50,537 nt of DNA. Source: Deltaproteobacteria bacterium. Its GTDB lineage: Bacteria > Desulfobacterota > DSM-4660 > Desulfatiglandales > Desulfatiglandaceae. Below are positions 35,401-41,777 of this stretch, in pieces (the first letter of the stretch is position 1; the number at the start of each line of letters is the position of its first letter). The notes below the pieces were generated by a model, which saw only the letters and a list, made by a program, of their open reading frames with translations, did not search any database and was not told where the DNA came from. The stretch spans positions 1 through 50,537 of the forward strand of contig JAIPDI010000040.1 in assembly GCA_021737785.1 (NCBI GenBank). Direction: 5' to 3'. Position numbers and translations under genes: made by a program.

Positions 35401-35493
35401 TATCTCGATCCGATACAGGGCGGCAATGAAAAGGCCTGCTACGAGAACCGATGATAGAATCAATGCACGAAAATTAATGGTGATGGATTTCAT
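32410..35493 (-). CDS. RND/MMPL-family exporter fused to a SAM methyltransferase
   Basis: A 1027-residue fusion. Residues ~1-800 are an RND exporter of the MMPL type: N-terminal helix, a periplasmic loop (~35-245), five to six helices with the conserved GFGAAVISITVDHAIAF segment, a second periplasmic loop, and a second helix block with GMGIDYSLFIVRAYQ. Residues ~815-1027 are a class I methyltransferase with motif I IDIGIGYG (~856) and acidic GIDPDPERV. Exporters of this type move lipids or lipid-linked products. The four-base ATGA overlap with the glycosyltransferase stop makes them an operon. The stop codon lies inside a pyrimidine repeat. A single frame spans the junction, so this is a true fusion, not two genes. 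Confidence 0.88.
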   Translation of the reverse strand: MKSITINFRALILSSVLVAGLFIAALYRIEIDTDITRYLPRKDPVISDAGYVFRNHPTLDRLIIDIGHPEGDPDTLVEFSEQVEQKLKASGLFEEVGTENFQRLMPQLITHIANRLPVLFTEKDLHDKVTPLLEGDAIRKRLKDIQTELHSLGGIGQAQFISTDPLGLKNLVLARLSHLAPLQEIDIYRGKIMTPDRKHLLLVTHPKVSSTDTAFAGKLADLFETIEAQIRRDCPEKKNCITFTPVGAYRAALDNEIIAKQDVRKAILLVTAGISLLLILGFPRPLLGLFAFLPAIAGTVAAFFLFSILHNSISIMVLGFGAAVISITVDHAIAFLLFLDQPHATSGKEASGEIRAVGLLAALTTIGAFGALSLSGFPLFEQIGQFTAFGIAFSFIFVHTVFPMILPSMPPAKPRGLPLRPVVETLFSLGKPGAIAALLFAGGMLFFAKPEFNVNLNAMNTVSEDTAAAETEVSKVWGTDIFQKTFLLTEGESVEDIQTTGDRLLRAVETDMATRVIFSGFVPSMVFPGKARSKENLEAWTRFWNPGRIAELKEGFSVTSDMGFTADAFAPFYEMLLSPPSQPGSTDIPENLLDLLGIAKRDDGHGWIQVSSFTPGDSYNGEKFYTAYSAFGKIFDPGLFSVRMGNLLFSTFTKMLVVVGVSVILLLILFFLDWKLTFVSLLPILFALVSTLGTLNLIGHPLDIPGLMLSIVVVGMGIDYSLFIVRAYQRYGDASHPSFQLIRMTVFMASASTIIGFAALVFAEHSMLKSAGVTSLLGISYALIGAFLILPPLLNHLFRAGAGNPETLGKNSDPVLGRYRQMEPYYRLFARFKLMIDPMFSDLPRFFDPSRAVGTIIDIGIGYGVPACWLLERYPRAKVYGIDPDPERVRVASIAIGGRGEVQCGNAPHVPTPPEPADAAIILDVIHFLNDEDLRATLENIRSKLGRDGILVVRAVIRPLKSGSFMWKVQAIKMWISRTPAYFRSVEKIKEMIVNGGFACEPVRPLQSNEESVWFIGKAREEEKVRR

Positions 35494-36200
35494 TTGTGTG
35501 ACAGTGCCAGCATGCCGATAAGGAGGATCACGACAAAGATATGGATTCCGATGATGAGGGTCTTGTTAAGATGATAGAATTCGTTCATCTTCTGTAAACA
35601 CTGAAGTCCCCCGCACATTCTCCTGAATCTGTCCAATGGGAGATACCTCTGGTTGTCTGAACGGGAATTGCTCTGAAATGCAAAAGACGGATAAATTGCG
35701 TAAAAACGGTCCTCCTTCAAGTCGCGCAGCATATCGTCAAACGGCACCTTCTGCCAGGGGACGGTCACCAGGTGTCTTGCGAAGCGGGGGTTCACCACAT
35801 AGGCGTGACACAGGCTTCGGAACCGGACATGCAGAACGGATCGGTTTGCTGTTCTGCTGCTCTGTTTGACCATGCATCCCAGGAACAATATGTTCCAGTC
35901 GGGTTGTTTGGATATGAAATCGATGGCGTTTTTGAGGGTCTCAGGCCTGAACCGATCGAAACAGATATCATCTTCAAAGATGACCATGTTGGCGGCCCCT
36001 GCCTGGAGCCCTTTTCTCATGCAGCGCATATGGGATTCATAGATCCCCTCTTCACAGTCAAAAGGATGCTTGTGGACCAGGACGAATTCGACCTTGTCCG
36101 CCAGCCCCACTGCCCTGAACTGTCCCTGGGCCTCTTCCCGCCGGTCCGGACGTTCAATCAACGAAATACAGTAGATTTTGTCAAAATACTCCCAGTACAC
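35490..36200 (-). CDS. GT25-like glycosyltransferase with C-terminal membrane anchor
   Basis: About 236 residues. IYCISLIERPDRRE at the N-terminus, NMVIFEDDICF (Asp-Asp pair) and AYVVNPRFARHL match glycosyltransferase family 25 (LPS/lipooligosaccharide-type). A hydrophobic C-terminal helix (KTLIIGIHIFVVILLIGML) anchors it in the membrane, which is not usual for GT25. The GTG at 36200, with GGAG eight bases upstream, is preferred because the family fold begins right there; the frame stays open to an ATG at 36341 but the extension is not protein-like. It is the first gene of the minus-strand operon. Confidence 0.78.
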   Translation of the reverse strand: MYWEYFDKIYCISLIERPDRREEAQGQFRAVGLADKVEFVLVHKHPFDCEEGIYESHMRCMRKGLQAGAANMVIFEDDICFDRFRPETLKNAIDFISKQPDWNILFLGCMVKQSSRTANRSVLHVRFRSLCHAYVVNPRFARHLVTVPWQKVPFDDMLRDLKEDRFYAIYPSFAFQSNSRSDNQRYLPLDRFRRMCGGLQCLQKMNEFYHLNKTLIIGIHIFVVILLIGMLALSHK

Positions 36201-36739
36201 GGCAGATTCTCCGTCACTGTTCCTCCCGCACCCAGGTCCCCCAACCGGACGTAATCGGAGATGAGAGCCGCCTTTAACGGGCCCTTCTTGTGAAAAAACT
36301 TGATTGTTCAACGGCGATTGGCTTAGACTCTTTTTTTGCAACTTCTACGCAATGAACACCCCTGAGGGGACCCCGGTTCAACGAAGCAGGCGAAGGACCC
36401 CTTGGACGCTATGCCTCCGGAAAAGGAGATTCGGGATCCTGGAGCATCTCGTTGATCGTTTTGAGAATGAATTTTGATGGTCTTGTAAAAAGTCAGGAAA
36501 TGTCATTTTTCGTCATTCCGGCGAAAGCCGGAATCCAGTCCCGCAATAGCGGGATTCAATCAGTTACAAAACCTCTGGACCCCGTTTTTCAACGGGGTGA
36601 CGACTTTTTACGAGACCATCAATTTTGAAAGAAAACAGGAAACACGCACAGGCATGGTTTTACATAGTTCCATGAGAGAATTCAACCCAATTTCGGTTGG
36701 GTCTTTGATTTGGCGATCTTCTGAAAAACGACGGAAATC
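36201..36739. other. Divergent control region of the lipid/glycan locus
   Basis: It separates the minus-strand GT25/RND set from the plus-strand ketosynthase set and should contain both promoters. A MITE-like palindrome (36474-36622) fills its centre. I see no strong promoter pair outside it. Confidence 0.5.
36474..36622. repeat. MITE-like palindromic element
   Basis: Terminal inverted repeats of ~21 bases: TTGATGGTCTTGTAAAAAGT at the left and ACTTTTTACGAGACCATCAA at the right, one mismatch. Inside are three hairpins: TTCCGGCGAAAGCCGGAA, TCCCGCAATAGCGGGA and CCCCGTTTTTCAACGGGG. The first is the REP core seen at 14510 and 45163. Confidence 0.8.
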
Positions 36740-37114
36740 ATGAACCGGCTAATGGAAAAACTCCTGACAAGAATCGCGGGGACCAGATTCGTCCGCACTG
36801 CAATGGAAGAGGGGGCCGATCTGAGCGCCTTTCGCCAAAGGCCGAGTCCCCGAATGATTGTGGGCATATCGGCCATAGGCATCAGCTACATTATCGGATG
36901 GCCCGCGGTGGGCCTGCTGGGAATCCTCTCCCTTCATCTGCATGAGCCCCTGATCGTGGCCATCGGCGGTCCCATGACTTATGGATTGTCCCATGTGGTC
37001 TTTATCCTCGGGATGTATCTGGCCGGCGCCCAGTATGCGAGGATATTTTTCCGGTGGGCCACACGGGTGGCCATGGAGAGACTGACGGGTCATCACAAGG
37101 GGCTTGACGGTTGA
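36740..37114 (+). CDS. Small membrane protein of unknown function
   Basis: A 124-residue protein with a charged N-terminal helix, two to three membrane segments (~40-65, ~70-110) and a basic C-terminus. The stretch GISAIGISYIIGWPAVGLLGIL and the later HVVFILGMYLAG are strongly hydrophobic. I do not recognise a family. It is the first gene of the plus-strand set, with the ketosynthase starting within ~30 bases of its stop, so a membrane role in the same pathway is likely (inference from context). Confidence 0.7.
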   Translation: MNRLMEKLLTRIAGTRFVRTAMEEGADLSAFRQRPSPRMIVGISAIGISYIIGWPAVGLLGILSLHLHEPLIVAIGGPMTYGLSHVVFILGMYLAGAQYARIFFRWATRVAMERLTGHHKGLDG

Positions 37115-37142
37115 CAGGGACTTCCGCAAAGATGAAGCGCCG

Positions 37143-38288
37143 ATGAGATCCGACCCTGCCCAGGCGTGGATCGTCCACCTTGCCGCAGTGACCTCTCTGG
37201 GCGGCAGCCTTCAGGAACTGTGGGAGAGGCTCCTGGCCGGGCAGACCGCCATCAGACCGGTGTCCAGATTTTCTACGGCCGGGTACACGTCCGATGTTGC
37301 GGCCTGCATCCCCGATCTGGCTTCCGTGGCCGGGAAATCCATGATGCACGATCTGCTCCATCGACTGGCACAGGAGATCGGACCGGTGCCGTCAGACGCC
37401 TTTCTCATCACTGCAACCACCAAGGGAGGGATAGACAGCCTGGAAAGATTACAGCGGGGGGGCTGTGCCGATTACCGGGATCTCCTCCTTTCCTCCCTGC
37501 CGGAAATCCTGGGCCGTCGCCTCGGGCTGAAACATGCGGGCATCAACATCAGCGCGGCCTGTGCCTCCTCCACCATCGCCGTGGCCAGGGGGGCGGCCAT
37601 GATCGCTTCGGGCATGAGGGATGCGGTGCTGGTCTGCTGTGCGGATCTGGTGACCGAATTCGTGTTTTCGGGCTTCTCGTCATTGGGCGCGTTGTCCCCT
37701 GTCCCCTGCATGCCGTTTGACCGGAGACGGCGCGGGATGTCTCTGGGGGAAGGCGCGGCATCCCTCCTGTTGATGAGCCGGGACCGGGCCCGTAAGGAGA
37801 ACAGGCCTGCCCTGGGAAGAATCCTGGGATGGGGCGCAGCCAACGATGCCTCCCATATTACTGCCCCGGCAAGAGACGGCTCGGGTCTGATAAAGGCCGT
37901 CACAGGGGCCCTGAAACAGGCGGGGCTGGCCGCGGAGCAGATATCCGCCGTCTGCGCCCACGGTACCGGGACGGTTCATAATGACGCCATGGAATTGACC
38001 GCCTTCCATCGGGTGTTCGGCAACCATACGCCCCCGCTGTTTTCCGTAAAAGGCGCTATCGGCCATGCCCTGGGGGCGGCGGGCGGCATTGAAGCGGCCT
38101 TGGGCGCAAAGGCCCTTTCCCGGCAGACGGTACCTCCCACAACGGGATTTCTGGAACCGGAAACCGGCGCAGAAGGATGGGTGCACGGGGATCCTGTGCG
38201 CATTTCCGGCGACTGTCTCCTGTCTACCAATTCGGGTTTCGGCGGCATAAATGCCGCCATTATCCTGGGGAAGGGGACCCCCGAATGA
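37143..38288 (+). CDS. Beta-ketoacyl synthase (FabF-like)
   Basis: A 381-residue ketosynthase with the full Cys-His-His set: Cys140 in SAACASS, His273 in CAHGTGT and His308 in GHALGAAGG, plus the closing NSGFGGINAA. It should condense acyl-ACP with malonyl-ACP. It is shorter at the N-terminus than FabF and diverged from fatty-acid enzymes. ATG 37143 gives a sensible N-terminus; a TTG at 37104 in frame overlaps the preceding gene. It ends in a four-base overlap with the chain-length-factor-like gene, a pairing known from aryl polyene and type II polyketide systems. Confidence 0.9.
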   Translation: MRSDPAQAWIVHLAAVTSLGGSLQELWERLLAGQTAIRPVSRFSTAGYTSDVAACIPDLASVAGKSMMHDLLHRLAQEIGPVPSDAFLITATTKGGIDSLERLQRGGCADYRDLLLSSLPEILGRRLGLKHAGINISAACASSTIAVARGAAMIASGMRDAVLVCCADLVTEFVFSGFSSLGALSPVPCMPFDRRRRGMSLGEGAASLLLMSRDRARKENRPALGRILGWGAANDASHITAPARDGSGLIKAVTGALKQAGLAAEQISAVCAHGTGTVHNDAMELTAFHRVFGNHTPPLFSVKGAIGHALGAAGGIEAALGAKALSRQTVPPTTGFLEPETGAEGWVHGDPVRISGDCLLSTNSGFGGINAAIILGKGTPE

Positions 38289-38998
38289 CCGCTGCGGTCA
38301 TTGGTATGGGCTGGATAACCGCCGCCGGGATGGGACCGGGCGGTGACCGGAAGGGGTTTGCCGTGACAGCCGGTGAATTGCCGCGACTCGCCCGAAAACG
38401 GGTTTTGGATACCCCCTGCCCGCACTTTGGAAGGATGGACGACCTGTCCCGGCTGGGCCTGGCAGCCATCGGATTTGCGTTGAAGGATGCGCACCTGGCC
38501 GAATGGACACAACCGCGGGATATCGGCATTATTGCTGTCAGTGTCTGCGGGTGTCTCCGGACTGACATGGACTACTTCGAGACAGTGATGCCGGACGGGG
38601 GGCGGATGGCCAGCCCGGCCCTCTTTTCCTATACCCTTCCCAACGCTTTTTTGGGTGAGGCGGCAATATGTTTCGGACTTACGGGGACCGGTTACGTGAT
38701 CAATGACGCTTCTCCTTCAGGGCTGGCCTGCCTGCATGCCGCTCTGGAGGGCATTGCCGGTGGTGAGGTGGAAAAGATGGTCTGCGGGTTCTGCGATCCG
38801 GGGTGTCCCCCTGAATTTTTCCTGCCCGTCAAAGGCCCTGCGGGCGCCCTCTTTTTTGTACTGGAAAAGGTTCCGGAAGACGGCCGGTCATCCTACGGGA
38901 CCCTCCGTCTCGACAGACGCGGCAGGGTCTTTTTCAACGGGGAAGAGATCGAAACCCTGGTCCAACTGGGCCACGCATGTTCGACGCCATCCCATTAA
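38285..38998 (+). CDS. Chain-length-factor-like half ketosynthase (PF13723 type)
   Basis: A 237-residue protein equal to the N-terminal half of a ketosynthase. At the active-site position it reads NDASPSGLACLHAAL, with Ser143 where a ketosynthase has Cys, and no HGTGT/GHxxGAAG half follows. This length and the missing Cys are typical of the beta-ketoacyl synthase chain-length-factor family found beside ketosynthases in aryl polyene clusters; it probably forms a heterodimer with the upstream enzyme and sets product length. It overlaps the ketosynthase by ATGA. Confidence 0.8.
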   Translation: MTAAVIGMGWITAAGMGPGGDRKGFAVTAGELPRLARKRVLDTPCPHFGRMDDLSRLGLAAIGFALKDAHLAEWTQPRDIGIIAVSVCGCLRTDMDYFETVMPDGGRMASPALFSYTLPNAFLGEAAICFGLTGTGYVINDASPSGLACLHAALEGIAGGEVEKMVCGFCDPGCPPEFFLPVKGPAGALFFVLEKVPEDGRSSYGTLRLDRRGRVFFNGEEIETLVQLGHACSTPSH

Positions 38999-39002
38999 TA
39001 AA

Positions 39003-39815
39003 ATGGTCTCCTTGAATCCATCCCCTCCCGTTTCCGGTTTGCAGGCGACCCCGTACGGGGACCGGCCGGATCCGGCCCGGATCAAAATCCTCATTGTCAT
39101 ACCGGTATACAATCACGCTGCCACCCTTCGAAACGTTGTCATAGAGGCGCTTCAGATCCACAAGGAGGTATTGGTTGTGGATGACGGCAGCATTGATGAC
39201 GCTGCAGGCCTGCTTCAGGGCCTCAACATGCACCTGATCCGTCATCCCCGAAACCTCGGCAAGGGCGCGGCCATTATCACCGCCACCCGGGAGGCGCGAC
39301 GATTGGGGATGACCCATATTGCGACCATTGACGCCGACGGCCAGCACAACCCCAAGGAGTTCAAACGATTTCTTCCTTTGATAGAGGAAGCGCCGGATGC
39401 CGTTATCGTTGGGAAGCGCGATTTCGAACATGCGGATGTTCCCCGTGCAAATCAATTGGGAAGGGGGATTTCCAACTTCTGGCTGAGGCTCCAGACCGGA
39501 AGGAATCTGGGAGATGCACAGAGCGGTTTTCGCGTCTACCCCTTATGGGTCCTGGAAGGGTTGAAACTGGTTGAAAAACGCTACACCTTTGAGATCGAGG
39601 TGCTGGTCAAGGCGGCCTGGGCCGGTGTTGAATTGCTGGAAACGGATATTTCGGTCTATTATCCCCGGGGAGAGGCGCGGGTTAGTCATTTTCACCTCTT
39701 TTGGGACAACCTTCGGCTCAGCCGGCTCAACGCCAAGCTTACCCTGAGATCCATTCTTCCCTGGCCGCACCGGAAGCTCTTGGATCATCGAAAAAACGGG
39801 TCTGCTGCAACGTAG
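39003..39815 (+). CDS. GT2 glycosyltransferase, dolichol-phosphate mannosyltransferase type
   Basis: A 270-residue GT-A enzyme: VIPVYNHAATL (~34), VVDDGSIDD (~58), and the DXD-like TIDADGQHNP (Asp110/Asp112), followed by VGKRDF and DAQSGFRVYP. These match DPM1/DPG-synthase-like GT2 enzymes that move a sugar to a lipid phosphate. It has no multi-span membrane block. ATG 39003 lies four bases after the previous stop, so it belongs to the same operon. A GT2 is a common member of aryl polyene-type clusters, often fused there to an acyltransferase that is missing here. Confidence 0.9.
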   Translation: MVSLNPSPPVSGLQATPYGDRPDPARIKILIVIPVYNHAATLRNVVIEALQIHKEVLVVDDGSIDDAAGLLQGLNMHLIRHPRNLGKGAAIITATREARRLGMTHIATIDADGQHNPKEFKRFLPLIEEAPDAVIVGKRDFEHADVPRANQLGRGISNFWLRLQTGRNLGDAQSGFRVYPLWVLEGLKLVEKRYTFEIEVLVKAAWAGVELLETDISVYYPRGEARVSHFHLFWDNLRLSRLNAKLTLRSILPWPHRKLLDHRKNGSAAT

Positions 39816-39962
39816 CCGCAACCCGAAAATGTCTCACACAAAGGCACAGAGACACAAAGAGACAAAAAAGGATTTCTTGTTTTTTGTGGCGGAAAGCCAT
39901 TGCCTGGCATTGCGAATTTTTGAGTTCAGGAATTGGGGGATCTAAGAAATTTGCAGAGGTCT

Positions 39963-40046
39963 AAATTATTCTGCCGAATGTCTTTGTTTCAATCATTTTG
40001 CCCCAAATTATTCTGCCAAATGTCTTTGTTTCAATCATTTTGCCCC
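39963..40046. repeat. 42-bp direct tandem repeat, two copies
   Basis: The 42-base unit (AAATTATTCTGCC... ending TTTTGCCCC) occurs at 39963-40004 and 40005-40046 with one or two differences. It lies just before the radical SAM start at 40062 and leaves little room for a promoter. Confidence 0.85.
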
Positions 40047-40061
40047 GAATGAGGATTTCAC

Positions 40062-41495
40062 ATGCGAATCGTACTTGTTCATCCCGCCGGGTCCAACTGG
40101 GTGCCGGGAAAACGGGATATCACGCCAACAGCCAATCGGATGGCGCCGCTGGGTCTCCTCTCCATCGCCGCGTTCCTCGAAAGGAGAGGGCACCGGGTAT
40201 TTGTCCACGACTGCCTGGGGCCCGGGGCCCCTCAGGGAAATGCGGCCAACGCCCGGATCATCCTCGACCATCGTCCCGACATGGTCGGGTTTTCCGCGAC
40301 CACATCCGGATTCCTTGACGGGTACGCGCTTGCAACAATGATCAAGGAGGCCGTGCCCCGGATCCGGACGGTGTTTGGCGGGGTGCACATCTCTGCATTA
40401 GGCGCCGCCATCCTTGAGGACTACCCCAACATCGATTTCCTCTGCCCGGGCGAAGGGGAGGGGACCCTGGAAGCCCTTGCATCCGGGGAGGACCCTCACC
40501 AAATGGAGGGTCTTATTTTCAGGGATCACGGCCATCCCGTAACCAACCCGCCCAGGGCCCACATCCCTGACATGGACGCGCTCCCGTTCCCGGCTTATGA
40601 AAAACTGGCGGGCTTTCCAAAGGGGTACAACCTCCCCCTGTTCAGCTACATCCTGGGACCCGGCGCAACCATGATCACCAGCAGGGGATGTCCCTATCAA
40701 TGTTCATTCTGCGACCGGTCCGTCTTCAAAAAGGGGTATCGCTACAACTCGGCCGAATATATCTATGAGCACATGAAATACCTGGGGACGCGTTTCAAGG
40801 TCCGTCATATCAATATCTACGACGACCTGTTCACGGCCCACCGCCGGCGTATTCAGGAACTCTGCGACCGTCTCATCAGAAGACCTCTGGGCATGCAGTT
40901 CAACTGTGCGGTGCGGGTAGGGCATGCGGATGATGACCTGCTGCGAATGCTCAAAGATGCCGGATGCCTCCAGGTCTCAGTGGGGATCGAGAGCGGGGAT
41001 CCTCAGCAGATAGAGGTTTTAAAGGAGGGGGTGAGCCTGGAAGCGGTGAGGGATACAGTGAGACGTATCCAGGCGACGGGGCTCAGGGCAAAGGGGCTGT
41101 TCATGATGGGGCTCCCCGGAGATACGGAGGCCTCGATCCAGAGGACCGGCGACTTTGTCATGTCGCTTGGGCTCGACGACATGAACATGTCCAAGTTCAC
41201 GCCGTTTCCCGGGGCGCCCGTCTGGTCCACCATATTCGAACAGGGGACGTTCGACAATGACTGGCGCAAAATGAACTGCCTCAACTTTGTGTTCGTGCCA
41301 AAGGGGATCGGGTCAAAAGAACGGCTTGACGAACTTTACAATCGATTTGTCAAAAGGTTCTATTCAGATGAGGGCTGGCGCAGGAGATTTCGCGGAAGGC
41401 TATGGCAGCACCGAAGGAGCCTCTGGCATCTTCTTGTCCACCTCCCGACGTTTCTGGCGGCCAAGCGCAACTTCGAACCCACAGGAGAAGATTAG
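40062..41495 (+). CDS. B12-binding-domain radical SAM protein
   Basis: A 477-residue class B radical SAM enzyme. Residues ~1-140 are a Rossmann-like cobalamin-binding domain (MAPLGLLSIAAFLERRGH, VGFSATTSGF, FGGVHIS). The radical SAM cluster motif is Cys210-x3-Cys214-x2-Cys217 in GCPYQCSFC, and VGIESGDPQQI is the typical SAM-binding strand. Related enzymes are methylases, BchE-like cyclases and hopanoid modifiers; the substrate cannot be told. The lack of a clear DxHxxG means base-on/His-on cobalamin ligation is not expected. It follows the GT2 gene by 246 bases in the same direction and may modify the product of the ketosynthase locus. Confidence 0.9.
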   Translation: MRIVLVHPAGSNWVPGKRDITPTANRMAPLGLLSIAAFLERRGHRVFVHDCLGPGAPQGNAANARIILDHRPDMVGFSATTSGFLDGYALATMIKEAVPRIRTVFGGVHISALGAAILEDYPNIDFLCPGEGEGTLEALASGEDPHQMEGLIFRDHGHPVTNPPRAHIPDMDALPFPAYEKLAGFPKGYNLPLFSYILGPGATMITSRGCPYQCSFCDRSVFKKGYRYNSAEYIYEHMKYLGTRFKVRHINIYDDLFTAHRRRIQELCDRLIRRPLGMQFNCAVRVGHADDDLLRMLKDAGCLQVSVGIESGDPQQIEVLKEGVSLEAVRDTVRRIQATGLRAKGLFMMGLPGDTEASIQRTGDFVMSLGLDDMNMSKFTPFPGAPVWSTIFEQGTFDNDWRKMNCLNFVFVPKGIGSKERLDELYNRFVKRFYSDEGWRRRFRGRLWQHRRSLWHLLVHLPTFLAAKRNFEPTGED

Positions 41496-41777
41496 GCCTT
41501 CATTCCCACGTGCAGTACCCAAACCTACCCCAACCCATCTCCTGACAGGAGCTGTACCGCCTGTTGGGAGCGAACCTTCGATGCAAGTCCGTAGATTTCA
41601 GCATTCAAAACGCACACGAGGAGCCGCTTTTATATGACTGAAATTTTATTGGTTCCATAGTATGATAATGGAAGGGGCCGACGAAAAAGCACGACGCATT
41701 TTATGGAACAGCCACCGGGCCTGTGTTCTAATACAGAAAATATTCTCTTATAGGGGGGGAAATTGGAGGATACCAAT

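Noticed and set aside
39829-39880. Repetitive CACAAAGGCACAGAGACACAAAGAG tract (split by period ~9) as a CRISPR-like array
   Set aside because: No regular repeat-spacer organisation; it is a short simple repeat.
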